64,000 nucleotides of DNA from Anabaena subtropica FACHB-260 (GCF_014697105.1 NZ_JACJRF010000013.1:62001-126000); one strand, 5' to 3'; shown: positions 42,915-53,018, counted from the stretch's first letter. A program made the numbers and translations. The notes: generated from the letters alone by a model not told the origin.

Positions 42915-42948
42915 AATGGTCATTGGTCATTAGTTCATAGTCAATATT
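42915..42948. repeat. Heptamer STRR between GGDEF gene and sasA
   Basis: Tandem GGTCATT / GGTCATT / AGTTCAT / AGTCAAT units lie in the short gap between convergent genes. Confidence 0.7.
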
Positions 42949-42972
42949 TATCCTCCCCGGCTCCTCTGCACC

Positions 42973-44160
42973 CTAAGATGGGTATACGGGTAGTGTGAAG
43001 TGAAACCATGCTCCACCGTAAGGGTTAGAGTCTACCCAAATTTGACCATAGTGGGCGCGGATGATCCTTTGGCACAAGGAAAGACCGATGCCGTAGCCTT
43101 CTTTTGCTTCGTCTCGTTCTAGGCGATAGTGGTTTTCAAATATACGTTCTCGATTCTCTATGGGAATACCGGGGCCGGTGTCACCAATGCTAAATTGTAC
43201 TTTTTGAGTAGTACGGTGTAATCCGGCGATGTTAATTGTGCCACCTTCTGGGGTGTATTTGATGGCATTATCTAGTAAATTTATCAGTACTTGCCGGATG
43301 CGTTCGGGGTCAGCGTAGACACGAGGTAAATCTTGGGGAATGTCTGTTTCGACCTTTTGCGCTTTGGTGGTGTAGCGATCGCGCAGTTCTTCTAGAACAT
43401 CTAAGCAAAGTGAGCCTATTTCGATTTTATGTGGTATAATGTGGAACTCTGTATCATTACCCCGACCCACCTGCAAAAGATCCGCAATCATTTTATCAAT
43501 TGTTTTAGTTTGAGTGCGGGCTTGTCTTAATAAATTGACTACCAATGCTGGTTTTAAGCGTTGAAATTGGGCATTGTCTGGGTTGTAGTTAGATTGTAGA
43601 GTTTCGATGGCGATCGCTGCTGCGGTTAAGGGATTACGGAGGTCATGAACTAACATGGCAATTACTCTGTCTTTAAACTGTAACTGCTCTAGTAGTTTTT
43701 CTTTTTCTTGTTTCAGATGAAAAATTTCGTCTGAAAGCTTGAGAAGTTCGGCAGAAACAGCGACGGAAGTGATAGTTGATTTAGGTTGGGCTACCCGACC
43801 ATTATCATCTACACGTTCTTGTAACTCTTCCTGTAATTTGACATAAGCATCTGCGGCTGCTTGCCAACGGGGCCACCAGTTTTTTAGTTGAGTAATAATG
43901 TTACTGCCGGCTAAAATCTGTCTGGGTTCCGGGTGAATTTTAATTAAAGCTGGCGTGGCGACTAACTTAAAGTGTTCTGCTAAGTATGGTTGTTGCCCGA
44001 CATCAATAATTTGAAGTTCAAAGTTATACTCAGCCTGCAAGTGTTTTAAGTAAGCACGGATACGCTGCACCTGCTGTTTGGACTTGGGTCGTCCATCAAC
44101 GAACAGCAACAGCTGGAGTGGAGCCTCAGAATAAATAGGCTGATCCTGGGAAACTTGCAT
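42973..44160 (-). CDS. sasA: Circadian output histidine kinase SasA
   Basis: SasA senses the KaiC clock and phosphorylates the regulator RpaA to time gene expression. The N-terminal domain (about residues 12-95 here) is the thioredoxin-like KaiB homologue: [52 protein letters not shown]. The coiled region then leads to HisKA with phospho-His in [15 protein letters not shown], and the ATPase N-box ([16 protein letters not shown]), G1 (IGDTGPGIP) and G2 ([12 protein letters not shown]). The frame begins at TTG 44187; the ATG at 44160 (MQVSQDQ) is preferred. No kai genes are in the window. Confidence 0.93.
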   Translation of the reverse strand: MQVSQDQPIYSEAPLQLLLFVDGRPKSKQQVQRIRAYLKHLQAEYNFELQIIDVGQQPYLAEHFKLVATPALIKIHPEPRQILAGSNIITQLKNWWPRWQAAADAYVKLQEELQERVDDNGRVAQPKSTITSVAVSAELLKLSDEIFHLKQEKEKLLEQLQFKDRVIAMLVHDLRNPLTAAAIAIETLQSNYNPDNAQFQRLKPALVVNLLRQARTQTKTIDKMIADLLQVGRGNDTEFHIIPHKIEIGSLCLDVLEELRDRYTTKAQKVETDIPQDLPRVYADPERIRQVLINLLDNAIKYTPEGGTINIAGLHRTTQKVQFSIGDTGPGIPIENRERIFENHYRLERDEAKEGYGIGLSLCQRIIRAHYGQIWVDSNPYGGAWFHFTLPVYPS

Positions 44161-44302
44161 GTAATCGTGTTTCAGCACTGGTAACAACCCGGCGACGCTT
44201 TGCGGAAATTAGAATAGACTGACAGTTGTCGGTGGTCGTTCTTTTTTCAATTTAATATCTATTTTAGATTCTTACTACACCTATCCACACAGGGTTTTTG
44301 AG

Positions 44303-45826
44303 ATGAGATACATATTTTTTCCCATTTTGTTACCTTTTTTGGTGACTGGCTTTGCGGGAAACGCTTTTGCCCTACAATATCAGTCTGTGTCTAATAATCA
44401 TACTCTGGCTGTTGAGTCAACTGATGAAAATTTTTATACTGAAGCCAGTCGTCTGCTTCAGCAACAGCTAGATTTGATTGTACGCATTGAACAAGCCCTG
44501 GTTTCTCCAGATGCTAATCGGATGCGTGCTGTCCGGGGACAATTAAATGTACAAACTAAAACGGTAGAAGGGTTTCTCAAACGGCTGCACCGTAGCCGTC
44601 ATAATTTGTGTAACCTGACAAATGCTTCCCCTCTATCTGACCAGTTGAGCGAATCACAAACAAAGGTTTATTGCGCTTTGTCTGCTTCTAGCCAGGAATT
44701 ATTAAAACTTGCGCCGATGTTAGATAAACTCTTGTCTCGCCGTGGTGAATTAGGCTTAGTCAGACGCTTACCTTTAGTCAGTGGTGAACGTAATTCAGAT
44801 CCAATACTAACTATTGCACCAGTACAACATCCGAATCTGGGAAAGCCAGCAACGCCTTTATCAACCAGAGAACCAAATCTAGCACCAACTAATCAACAAG
44901 CATCGCCACAGTTTACCACAGTTATCGCCCCATCTGCACTACCAATTATCGGTAGAGTTGGTAAAACAGCCATAGCCAATTATGTACCACCGATGCAACC
45001 TGCGATCGCACCACCAGACGCAGCATTAAATATACTGGCAAAGGCCAAGCAGTTGTTGACAGCCGCGCAGATAGTATTTCCCCCGGAAACAAAGTTTAGA
45101 GATGCACAGGAAACGGTGACAGCACTTGATCGTTTTGCTTACGGACTTGACCCACAAGAACCGGAAACCTATGCTCAGTTTTTACGATTACCACGTACTG
45201 GGATTTTTCGGGTTTTGCCTGCTTCAGCTTACCAGCGTCCACTCAATACATTGTCGAACCGATTACAGTCTAGGGTGAGCGATCGCTATTCTTTTCCGAC
45301 TTTGGATAACACTCAGGGGGAGCTTAATCCCAGCTTAACACTTCATCTTGTAGATGATCGCTTCCAACTCCAGCATGAGGGAGTAAATTACAGCTTTATG
45401 GTAGATATGGGCGATGTGCCGCTAGAAAAATTGGATAATAGCCTGAAAGCTGTACCTACTTCAACACGAGAGTTTTTCCTCAACTACCAACCTCCCAAAC
45501 AATTAGAAGCCTTACAAGTAGACAGAAGGCGGTTTGTGACTGGTAAAGACCAGAATTGGCAGCACAATCAGGTAATTCTTGCCAGTGCCACCGCTAAATT
45601 GAATCATACTTATTTAGTGCGATCGCTGCAATTCCAATTACCAGAGATTATTCTCAATGGTCAAATTTCTAATTTAGAAAAGAGCAGCTACATAAACCAG
45701 TTAAATCAGATTCGTAGTAGTGATATGATTATTGCTTTCCGACCAGTACGTAAACGCTCTGATGGTAGTTATACTATCCTTTGGCGAGTATTAAATGAGT
45801 TGCCTGCACCCCAACTTGAAGATTAA
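44303..45826 (+). CDS. Secreted protein of unknown function
   Basis: A 507-residue exported protein with a signal peptide (FFPILLPFLVTGFAGNAFA, cleavage near residue 24). The first part is helical (SRLLQQQLDLIVRIEQALVSPDANRMRAVRGQLNV). A Pro/Ala-rich linker follows (about 160-245), then a C-terminal domain from about residue 285 with LPRTGIFRVLPASAYQRP and TREFFLNYQPP. No enzyme motif recognised. The next gene, a glycosyltransferase-like gene, starts eight bases downstream, so the two are probably co-transcribed and may work together at the cell surface. Confidence 0.65.
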   Translation: MRYIFFPILLPFLVTGFAGNAFALQYQSVSNNHTLAVESTDENFYTEASRLLQQQLDLIVRIEQALVSPDANRMRAVRGQLNVQTKTVEGFLKRLHRSRHNLCNLTNASPLSDQLSESQTKVYCALSASSQELLKLAPMLDKLLSRRGELGLVRRLPLVSGERNSDPILTIAPVQHPNLGKPATPLSTREPNLAPTNQQASPQFTTVIAPSALPIIGRVGKTAIANYVPPMQPAIAPPDAALNILAKAKQLLTAAQIVFPPETKFRDAQETVTALDRFAYGLDPQEPETYAQFLRLPRTGIFRVLPASAYQRPLNTLSNRLQSRVSDRYSFPTLDNTQGELNPSLTLHLVDDRFQLQHEGVNYSFMVDMGDVPLEKLDNSLKAVPTSTREFFLNYQPPKQLEALQVDRRRFVTGKDQNWQHNQVILASATAKLNHTYLVRSLQFQLPEIILNGQISNLEKSSYINQLNQIRSSDMIIAFRPVRKRSDGSYTILWRVLNELPAPQLED

Positions 45827-45834
45827 TTAAAACT

Positions 45835-46683
45835 ATGAACCAACAAGACCTGGTTAATAATTATCTAATTAATTACATTGACAGAGTTTTGATTATTGCT
45901 CATAAGGAATCAACTGATAAATTAGAAGCAACACTAACTAAAGAAGGATTTCATTATGAAGTCCTCCGCCAAGAAAGCAAACCGGAATTTCAAAACTTTT
46001 CTCGCAGTTATTTGTGTTTACTAAATCATCGCCATGCTTGGGAAAAAGCAGCCCAAACAGATAAACCAACTCTGATTATTGAAGCGGATTTTGTGCCAGT
46101 GGTTGGCTTTGGTAAGTTGCCTTTACCTTTTAATCCTAAGCAAAGTGATGTTGGTATTAGCTGGCTTTACACTTGTGCGCCGCAAGTTTATCATGTTTCA
46201 CCGGAAGGCTATGCTCAAGGTTTCTCAACTTCCGCAGTTGCTTATATTGTCAATTCACAAAGTGCCATCTATCTATTAGAACTGGCTAATGAAGTTACAG
46301 AAAAAATAGGAGCCACTCAATACTCAACTTGGGATTCTGATATTGATAAATTCCTCCTCAACCGCAAGCTGAAAAACTATATCCCTTGGCGTAACTATGG
46401 AGAACATGGAGGTTTGCCAAATCCAGAACATCAGCAGAATAATTTAAGTAAAGTTCATCGCGCCGATGTTTTATACGGTAAACTTGCCTTTACACCTTTG
46501 TATGCCGTCGGCGAACAGGGTGGAACATGGAAATTTCTGACAGTAAGATTGCAAGCTCGTCTCAAGGGAATTGCCCGTTTGGCTGTGGGTCGTTTTTTAC
46601 GTCCGCCAGTTATTCAAGGTTCTACAACTCCGGTAAGAATGATCAAGTTTGCTTTGTTGCGACAATTTTCATTAAGACTTTAG
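45835..46683 (+). CDS. Glycosyltransferase family 25-like protein
   Basis: A 282-residue cytoplasmic protein resembling LPS-type GT25 enzymes. RVLIIAHKESTDKLEATLTKEGF at the N-terminus suits the nucleotide-sugar fold. SYLCLLNHRHAWEKA precedes an acidic EADFVPV at the position of the usual EDD motif. The region AYIVNSQSAIYLLELA then DSDIDKFLLNRKL matches the later family segments, with Asp residues in place. The acidic motif is degenerate (EAD rather than EDD), so activity is not certain. It follows a secreted protein gene by eight bases. Confidence 0.6.
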   Translation: MNQQDLVNNYLINYIDRVLIIAHKESTDKLEATLTKEGFHYEVLRQESKPEFQNFSRSYLCLLNHRHAWEKAAQTDKPTLIIEADFVPVVGFGKLPLPFNPKQSDVGISWLYTCAPQVYHVSPEGYAQGFSTSAVAYIVNSQSAIYLLELANEVTEKIGATQYSTWDSDIDKFLLNRKLKNYIPWRNYGEHGGLPNPEHQQNNLSKVHRADVLYGKLAFTPLYAVGEQGGTWKFLTVRLQARLKGIARLAVGRFLRPPVIQGSTTPVRMIKFALLRQFSLRL

Positions 46684-46789
46684 TCCATAGTCCACAGTCC
46701 ACAGAATAATGACAGATTTTTTTTCAACTTTAGCGTTAGGGTCATAGTCTGCGCTAGGGTAGAAATTGACACGCATTTTGTGATTTCCT

Positions 46790-48121
46790 GTGCTTCCTTG
46801 TAAACGACCAGCTTTAGTCTTGAGTTTGGCTGTTTTATTGACTTCTTTGACAGCCTGTGCTAGTACTCCAACTGCCAAAAATCTGGAACAGTCTTTGGCA
46901 GCAGATCCGAGATTGCAAAGTAATCAAGTGATATTTGGGGAAGCTAAGGAGGGTGAAGCCCAACCACCGGAGCAAAATCAACCCTCAATTCAATTACCGG
47001 CTGGTTTTCCTCCAGATATACCTTTATATAACAACGCTCAACTACAGCAAGTCACCCCTGCTAGTGGTTCAGAAAACCGAGTATCAACTCGTTGGTTGAG
47101 TTCAGATCCCAGCAATTTTATTACTAGTTTTTATCGTAACCAGTTTCAGACAAACAATTGGCAGATTTTGCAACAGCCAACCGATGATGTAGAAGGTACA
47201 TTTGAGGCACGGCGTGACGATTTACTAGTAAAGGTGTCGGTTCAACCAAAATCGGTGACTAACGCCGCAGCAAATCAACCCCAAACATCTACAGCAATAC
47301 AAATTGAGTACGTCCGTAATAGCACAGCTACAGCGCCATCTAATAATCCTCCGACTGGAGAGACTCAGTTGATAGGCCCGGTTCCACCTGCAAATTGGAC
47401 AACAGATAATTCAACCACTGCTACAGCCACATCGGAAATTAGCGATCTAAATAAAGCACCACAACAACTGCGACAATATATCCAAGATTTAGCTGCATTG
47501 GGTGTTTTTGGTGCAAAATCTTCTGCGACTAAGAATAACAATACCGCAAGCAACCAATTTGAACCCGGTAAAATTGTTACTCGCCGAGAATATGCTCGTT
47601 GGTTAGTGGCTGCTAATAATGCCATGTATGCTAATAATTCAGCAAAGCAAATTCGTTTAGCTGTGGAAAGTACACAAGCGGCTTTTACTGATGTGTCGTC
47701 TCAAGATCCTGATTTTCCAGTTATTCAAGGGTTAGCCGAAGCTGGTTTAATTCCTAGCCCTTTGTCGGGAGAGGCGACAGCAGTTTTATTCCGTCCTGAT
47801 GCACCCCTGACAAGGGAACAGTTGATTTTGTGGAAATTACCCCTAGATACTCGTCAAGCTCTACCTATTGCTAACTTGGATGCAGTTAAGGAAACTTGGG
47901 GTTTCCAAGATGCGGGGAAAATCGACCCCAAGGCTTTGAGAGCTGTTTTAGCTGATTTTCAAAATGGTGAACAATCAAATATTCGGCGAGTATTTGGTTA
48001 TACAACACTTTTTCAACCGAAAAAACCTGTAACTCGTGCTGAGGCGGCTGGTGCTTTGTGGTATTTTGGCACACAGGGTGAGGGTATATCGGCTGTGGAA
48101 GCGCTGAAGTTACAGCCCTAA
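46790..48121 (+). CDS. SLH-domain lipoprotein
   Basis: A 443-residue lipoprotein: signal peptide ending LTSLTACAS with a lipobox Cys near residue 24. The middle part has FPPDIPLYNNAQLQQVTPA and FITSFYRNQFQTNNWQIL, a small domain seen in other cyanobacterial lipoproteins. The C-terminal half contains S-layer-homology-like repeats: IVTRREYARWLVAANNAMY, AFTDVSSQDPDFPVIQGLAEAGLIP, PDAPLTREQLILWK and KPVTRAEAAGALWYF, which in cyanobacteria typically bind peptidoglycan. It lacks the beta-barrel of SLH porins. The start is GTG at 46790. Confidence 0.8.
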   Translation: MLPCKRPALVLSLAVLLTSLTACASTPTAKNLEQSLAADPRLQSNQVIFGEAKEGEAQPPEQNQPSIQLPAGFPPDIPLYNNAQLQQVTPASGSENRVSTRWLSSDPSNFITSFYRNQFQTNNWQILQQPTDDVEGTFEARRDDLLVKVSVQPKSVTNAAANQPQTSTAIQIEYVRNSTATAPSNNPPTGETQLIGPVPPANWTTDNSTTATATSEISDLNKAPQQLRQYIQDLAALGVFGAKSSATKNNNTASNQFEPGKIVTRREYARWLVAANNAMYANNSAKQIRLAVESTQAAFTDVSSQDPDFPVIQGLAEAGLIPSPLSGEATAVLFRPDAPLTREQLILWKLPLDTRQALPIANLDAVKETWGFQDAGKIDPKALRAVLADFQNGEQSNIRRVFGYTTLFQPKKPVTRAEAAGALWYFGTQGEGISAVEALKLQP

Positions 48122-48123
48122 AA

Positions 48124-48174
48124 GTTTGTAGTAAGGACTTTAGTCCTATAAAAAATTAATATCCTTACTACGAA
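48124..48174. repeat. Palindromic repeat, GTTTGTAGTAAGGAC family, copy 3
   Basis: GTTTGTAGTAAGGACTTTAG followed after a short AT-rich core by ATCCTTACTACGAA. It begins two bases after the stop codon of the SLH lipoprotein. A direct repeat of GCGGAGGGGCGCGGAG-like units (48213-48252) follows. Confidence 0.85.
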
Positions 48175-48266
48175 ATTAGGTGTTAAGCGAGGCGCAGAAT
48201 TAATGTTTTTGAACGCAGAGGGGCGCGGAGTTAAACGCGGAGGGGCGCGGAGATTTTTTCATCAGA

Positions 48267-49085
48267 TTAATTGCTGGAATATTTGGTTTGTAATTTACTC
48301 TCTCCTTTGCGGCCGATGGGAACACACATCGGTGTGCCGACAACTGGGTCAGTAACAACGCGACATTCTAGGCTAAAAACCTCCTGTACCATCTCTTCCG
48401 TCATGACCTGCTTGGGTTCTCCAGCCGTGAAAATCCGACCATCTTTCACCGCAACTAGGTAATCAGCATAACGACAAGCTTGATTTAAATCGTGCAGTAC
48501 CATGACGATAGTCCGTCCCTGATGCTGGTTCAAGTCATACAATAAATCCAAAACTTCTATTTGGTGGGCTAAATCCAAAAAAGTAGTCGGTTCATCTAAG
48601 AGTAAAATATCTGTATCTTGCGCTAGTGCCATCGCAATCCAAGCTCTTTGACGTTGACCACCAGATAAGGTATCTAATGCTCTATCTGCCAACTCTAATA
48701 AGTCTGTAATTTCTAGTGCCTGTTTGACTATTCTTTCATCTTTGGCTGACCACTGTTGTAACCAATTTTGATAAGGGTAGCGTCCTTGTGCAACCAAATC
48801 TCTGACTGTTAATCCTTCTGGTGCAACTGGACTTTGGGGCAAAATTCCCAATCTTTGCGCTACTTCTTTGGTGGAAAGATTAACAATGGAAGTGCCATCA
48901 AGATATACTATGCCACCGTGAGGTTTGAGTAACCTGGCCAGACCTCTTAACAGAGTTGATTTCCCGCAACCATTCGCACCAACTAAAGCACTAATTTGTC
49001 CGGTAGGTATAACTAAATTGAGGTCACGAATAATTGACACGCCATCGTAAGCTAAAGACAGACCTTTGGTTGATAGTCCTTTCAT
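48267..49085 (-). CDS. Siderophore/cobalamin-type ABC transporter ATPase (FecE-like)
   Basis: A 272-residue ATPase of the iron-chelate uptake family. Walker A is [13 protein letters not shown] near residues 36-48, the signature [15 protein letters not shown], Walker [13 protein letters not shown], and the switch His in [16 protein letters not shown]. It energises the two FecCD-type permeases encoded just upstream (gap 18 bases; the permeases overlap each other by four bases), forming one operon. Family members import ferric siderophores, haem or vitamin B12; sequence alone does not decide. No binding protein or outer-membrane receptor is adjacent. Confidence 0.9.
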   Translation of the reverse strand: MKGLSTKGLSLAYDGVSIIRDLNLVIPTGQISALVGANGCGKSTLLRGLARLLKPHGGIVYLDGTSIVNLSTKEVAQRLGILPQSPVAPEGLTVRDLVAQGRYPYQNWLQQWSAKDERIVKQALEITDLLELADRALDTLSGGQRQRAWIAMALAQDTDILLLDEPTTFLDLAHQIEVLDLLYDLNQHQGRTIVMVLHDLNQACRYADYLVAVKDGRIFTAGEPKQVMTEEMVQEVFSLECRVVTDPVVGTPMCVPIGRKGESKLQTKYSSN

Positions 49086-49103
49086 AATTGATATTTTCCT
49101 GGT

Positions 49104-50144
49104 TTATTTTTTACGATTACGAATTAACAAATAAAGAAAATAAGGAGCGCCAATAGCAGCCGTTACTACTCCACAAGGAATCTCGATAGGTGCAAATAAG
49201 GTTCTACCTAATAAATCTGCCGCTACGACAATTACTCCCCCCAACAATGCTGAGGTAGGAATTAAGCCTTGATGATTTGTACCGACCAACTGTCTGCCTA
49301 AATGGGGTGCAATTAAACCCACAAAGCCAATCATTCCCGCCGTTGCTACTCCTGCACCTGCCAAGGCTACACCTACAAGCACGAGTAAAGCACGTTGCCG
49401 TTCCACCCGACTACCTAAACCTCTGGCAATATCATCTCCTAAATTTAAAGCGTTCAAATGTCTGGCTTGTGTCAAGGCGATGGGGACGAAAATAATTAAC
49501 CAAGGTAAGAAAGAAAAAACTTGCTCCCAGGTGCGTCCGTAGACACTACCAGCTAACCAAACAAGAGCATCGCTGACGCTGTAAATTTCGCCAAAGGTAA
49601 TCAGTAGGCTGGTAAAGGCAGAGGCGATCGCTGATAAGCCCACACCCATTAAAATTAGTAAAATGGGGGAACTACCTTGATTCCAAGCTAGGGAGTAAAT
49701 TAAAGCAGCCATCACCAAAGCACCAGCAAAAGCTGAAAGTGGTAATGCGTAAATTGGTGCTGAGGGAAAAAGTACAATTACTGTGACTGCTGCTAGACTT
49801 GCCCCAGCATTGATGCCGATAATACCAGGATCAGCTAGGGGATTGCGTGTCAACCCTTGGAAAATTGTGCCAGAAATAGCAAACGCCACTCCCACCATAA
49901 AAGCCACAAGGGTACGGGGTAAACGTAGGTTGTGAATTACGAAGGCATGGTCTGGATTGCCTGTATTTACACCCAAGACGGTTTTGATGATATCTAATGG
50001 GGCGATGGGATACTCACCGCGCCCTAGATTTATCACCATCACCAATACAATAATTACCGTCAAACACAACAGCATTGGTGGTACACGTCGGTCAATCCGC
50101 AAAGATACCGCCGAAGAACGGATGACTAGCCAATCTACTTTCAT
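49104..50144 (-). CDS. Iron-chelate ABC permease, FecCD family (second)
   Basis: A 346-residue integral membrane protein with about nine or ten helices. Family motifs: LRLPRTLVAFMVGVAFAISGTIFQGLTRNPLADPGIIGINAGASLA near residues 72-117 and the C-terminal GFVGLIAPHLGRQLVGTNHQGLIPTSALLGG, which couples to the ATPase. It overlaps the preceding permease gene by four bases and precedes the ATPase gene by 18. The two permeases are related and probably form a heterodimeric channel. Confidence 0.9.
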   Translation of the reverse strand: MKVDWLVIRSSAVSLRIDRRVPPMLLCLTVIIVLVMVINLGRGEYPIAPLDIIKTVLGVNTGNPDHAFVIHNLRLPRTLVAFMVGVAFAISGTIFQGLTRNPLADPGIIGINAGASLAAVTVIVLFPSAPIYALPLSAFAGALVMAALIYSLAWNQGSSPILLILMGVGLSAIASAFTSLLITFGEIYSVSDALVWLAGSVYGRTWEQVFSFLPWLIIFVPIALTQARHLNALNLGDDIARGLGSRVERQRALLVLVGVALAGAGVATAGMIGFVGLIAPHLGRQLVGTNHQGLIPTSALLGGVIVVAADLLGRTLFAPIEIPCGVVTAAIGAPYFLYLLIRNRKK

Positions 50145-51172
50145 TTTTTCACCTTTGACTTAGCCAAGTACACAAAGAAGGGAGCGCCAACCAATGCTGT
50201 CATTACACCCACGGGTAATTCCTGGGGTCTGAGTAAGACACGGGCAGCGATATCTGCAACCAAGAGTAAAGTTGCACCTAAGACTGCGGAGTAGGGCAAA
50301 ATCCAACGATAATCAGCTTTAATGAAAAATCTCACGATGTGGGGAACAACTAAGCCAATAAAGCCAATTGGCCCGGCGAGGGATACGGAACTTCCTGCCA
50401 GCAAAACTACGCTGATAGCAGTCATAATTTTTACCCATGCTGTCTTTTGACCCAAGCCTTTGGCTATATCTTCACCAAGACTCATCGTGGTAATTTGTCT
50501 ACCAAGGGTAAAGGCGAGTGCTAAACCAATAACAACGAAAGGTAATGCTTGCAAAAGGATATTGAGATCCCTTCCAGCTAGGGAACCAGCTAACCAAAAG
50601 CGAATTTCTTCTAAGGTTCTTTGACTGACGATCAAAATAGCCGTGGTGAGAGAAGAAATCAGAGCCGTGAGCGCTGCGCCTGCTACGGTGAGATTTAAGG
50701 GTGTAGCTCCTCCTCGTCCCAGAGAACCCAGGAAGTAGACTAAGATTGCCGTGGCTCCTGCGCCCAGAAAGGCGACAATGGTTAAAATGCTCAAAGACGA
50801 GCTGCCAAAAACAAAAATTGTGGCAACAACTGCCAGTGCGGCTCCTGACTCAATACCCAAAATCCCTGGATCTGCTAGGGGGTTGCGCGTCAAACCTTGC
50901 ATTAAGGCTCCCGATACAGCTAAGGCCGCACCTACAAGAATAGCAACGAGCGATCGCGGTAATCTGACAGTCTGAATCACTAAGTGTTCATAGGAACCAT
51001 CAAAGGTGACAAAGGATGCCAAAATCTTCTCCAGAGGTATTTCTGCTGCACCCAGCGTCACACTGTAAATCAAACAAATTAGTAGAATCATTAGTCCCAA
51101 AACTAGACCTACTAAAGGTGATATTGGGGGTGTTTTCCAGCCTCTAGGTAATGCTGTGGTTGCTTTTGTCAT
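50141..51172 (-). CDS. Iron-chelate ABC permease, FecCD family (first)
   Basis: A polytopic membrane protein, 343 residues from the chosen ATG. It shares with its neighbour VRLPRSLVAILVGAALAVSGALMQGLTRNPLADPGILGIESGAALAV and IGFIGLVVPHIVRFFIKADYRWILPYSAVLGA. The frame runs further back to a TTG at 51253, adding a 27-residue polar N-terminus that begins in heptamer-like repeat DNA. The ATG at 51172 gives a length nearly identical to the sister permease (346). First gene of the three-gene operon. The upstream region was examined for a Fur box, but none was convincing. Confidence 0.88.
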   Translation of the reverse strand: MTKATTALPRGWKTPPISPLVGLVLGLMILLICLIYSVTLGAAEIPLEKILASFVTFDGSYEHLVIQTVRLPRSLVAILVGAALAVSGALMQGLTRNPLADPGILGIESGAALAVVATIFVFGSSSLSILTIVAFLGAGATAILVYFLGSLGRGGATPLNLTVAGAALTALISSLTTAILIVSQRTLEEIRFWLAGSLAGRDLNILLQALPFVVIGLALAFTLGRQITTMSLGEDIAKGLGQKTAWVKIMTAISVVLLAGSSVSLAGPIGFIGLVVPHIVRFFIKADYRWILPYSAVLGATLLLVADIAARVLLRPQELPVGVMTALVGAPFFVYLAKSKVKK

Positions 51173-51253
51173 GCTTTTGCTGTTACTGGCAGAAGATTTT
51201 CTGTTTTGGGGTCTAGTTTTTGTCTCTTTATCATTTACACTCTCAACAGTCAA

Positions 51254-51614
51254 CTATTTTGCAAATGCCTTAGTTGATAATATTTTTAGTAAGTTATGAA
51301 TATCAAATCATCATAATTTTCAGGTTTTACTAAATCTATATGCTTGTACAACCGTGATTTATTTAGATAATACTTTAAACTTATTGCTATCTTTTTTCAA
51401 CTACTCTACCAAAATATCTTATATTTTCTTGCTATAATTTTCTATTAGGTTGATTTTACAAAGTCCGATGCAAATTAGTATAATTAAATACAATATATGC
51501 CGTGAGCGATCGCTATAGGTGTTTTTATTTTTATAAAAAAATGTAGAAACAAGATTAATCTCGTCTCTACATTCATTTTCCGTATAGTTGCCAATAATTA
51601 AACCTGTGCAATTT
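51254..51614. other. Gene-free region upstream of the iron-chelate transporter
   Basis: About 360 A+T-rich bases between two minus-strand genes. The part next to the amidohydrolase holds its terminator (51534-51572). The part next to the permease should be the operon promoter; AT-rich dyads are present (for example AAAATATTATCA on the minus strand), but none clearly matches a Fur box. A HIP1 site is at 51506. Confidence 0.5.
51534..51572 (-). terminator. Intrinsic terminator of the amidohydrolase gene
   Basis: A long stem ATGTAGAGACGAGATT / AATCTTGTTTCTACAT on the minus strand, followed by seven T residues. Confidence 0.85.
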
Positions 51615-53018
51615 TCATTCTGACAAACCCATAACTGTACGGTAATGCAACTCAAATTGTGCGACAGTTTCAGATGGACGTTTAGTCACCCATTCGCTGA
51701 GATTAAATAATTCTTCTCGCAATTTATCAACATTAATCGTAGTTACTTGACCATTAGCAATAATTTGTTTGCCATTGACCCAAGCACTATCAACAACATT
51801 AGTAGGACGACCTAAAACCAATAAAGCAATAGGGTCTGTACGGGGAATTAATGATAAATTAGTCAGGTCATAAAGTACTAAATCGGCTTGTTTACCAATA
51901 CCAATTGAACCAAGTTTATCTGCTAAGTTGAGTCCTTTGGCAGCGCCTAAAGATGCCATTTCTATTGCTTGTCTGGGTGAAATCCAGTATCGATAATCGA
52001 AGTCTGTAACGTTATGCAAAATAGAACCAATCTTAATAGCTTCTAACAAATCTTGGGAGTCATTACTAGAAGCACCATCACAACCAAAAGTTACATTTAC
52101 CCCAGCTTGGCGATATTTTAAAATGGGGGCAATACCACTACCTAAACGTAAATTACTTAAGGGGTTGTGAACTACTGTAGATTGAGTTTCTGCGAGAATG
52201 GTAATATCAGCATCATTTAACCAAACACAATGAGCTAAAGAAGTGCGATCGCTTAAAAAACCAATCCGTTGCAGATGGGTAACAGCAGTACAACCGTATT
52301 TTTCTTGAGCAAGTTTTTCTTGGGCTTTAGTTTCCAATAAGTGAGAGTGACGACAAAGATTGTAGCGATCGCTTAACTCAATACATCCCTCAAATAACGC
52401 ATCTGTACACAACTGAATCCCCGTTGGTGCAACTAAAATACTGATACCTTCATCTGGACGATGAAACCGTCTTACCGCCTCCTCGACCAGTTCTAATGTG
52501 TCAGATGTGGAACGGAAAAAAGGCTCATGGGTTTGGGTAGATTCCCCGGAAGGTAGCCCAGCCGTAAGGGATTCATCTTGAATTAAAGGGGCGATAAAAG
52601 CCCGAATCCCCACCTCTTTGTAAGCGCGGACTGCACTAGCGATCGTTTCTAACTCCTCCCCAGGAATTAGTACCAAGTGATCTACTACACTAGTTCCCCC
52701 AGAGAGTAAAGTTTCTACAGCTGTCCCCAAAGCACTCAGATAAACCTTTTCTATATCAACGGGTGCAGAATCATATAACTCTGCTAACCATAACTCTAAG
52801 GGAAAAACCGAGATTCCCCCTCTTTGCCACATTTCTGATGAGTGGGTGTGAGCATTGACGAAACCCGGCAGTAACAGCTTATGTTTACCATCAATGGTAG
52901 TACCCACAACATCTAAATTTGGAGCAATGGCGGCGATTTTACCGTCCACAATCTGCACGTCAGTGGTGATGTAATCATCATCAGTAGCAATCAAAACATT
53001 TTGGATAGTGAAAGTCAC
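51615..53018 (-). CDS. Amidohydrolase (ATZ/TRZ or cytosine/8-oxoguanine deaminase type)
   Basis: A 467-residue metal-dependent hydrolase. It has the subtype-III amidohydrolase signature: GFVNAHTHSSEMWQRGG with the HxH metal ligands near residues 56-58, HSHLLETKAQE, a further His in LAHCVWLND, and the catalytic Asp in FGCDGASSND. The small beta-sandwich domain is formed by the N- and C-terminal ends (FTIQNVLIATDDDY, ADLVLYDLTNLSLIP). Family members deaminate or dechlorinate ring nitrogens (SAH, guanine, cytosine, triazines). The start is GTG. It is divergent from an isochorismatase/cupin pair with an 82-base shared promoter region. Confidence 0.85.
   Translation of the reverse strand: MTFTIQNVLIATDDDYITTDVQIVDGKIAAIAPNLDVVGTTIDGKHKLLLPGFVNAHTHSSEMWQRGGISVFPLELWLAELYDSAPVDIEKVYLSALGTAVETLLSGGTSVVDHLVLIPGEELETIASAVRAYKEVGIRAFIAPLIQDESLTAGLPSGESTQTHEPFFRSTSDTLELVEEAVRRFHRPDEGISILVAPTGIQLCTDALFEGCIELSDRYNLCRHSHLLETKAQEKLAQEKYGCTAVTHLQRIGFLSDRTSLAHCVWLNDADITILAETQSTVVHNPLSNLRLGSGIAPILKYRQAGVNVTFGCDGASSNDSQDLLEAIKIGSILHNVTDFDYRYWISPRQAIEMASLGAAKGLNLADKLGSIGIGKQADLVLYDLTNLSLIPRTDPIALLVLGRPTNVVDSAWVNGKQIIANGQVTTINVDKLREELFNLSEWVTKRPSETVAQFELHYRTVMGLSE

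Noticed and set aside
51254-51330. Possible Fur box upstream of the iron-chelate transporter
   Set aside because: AT-rich dyads are present but no convincing 19-bp GATAATGATAATCATTATC-like match.
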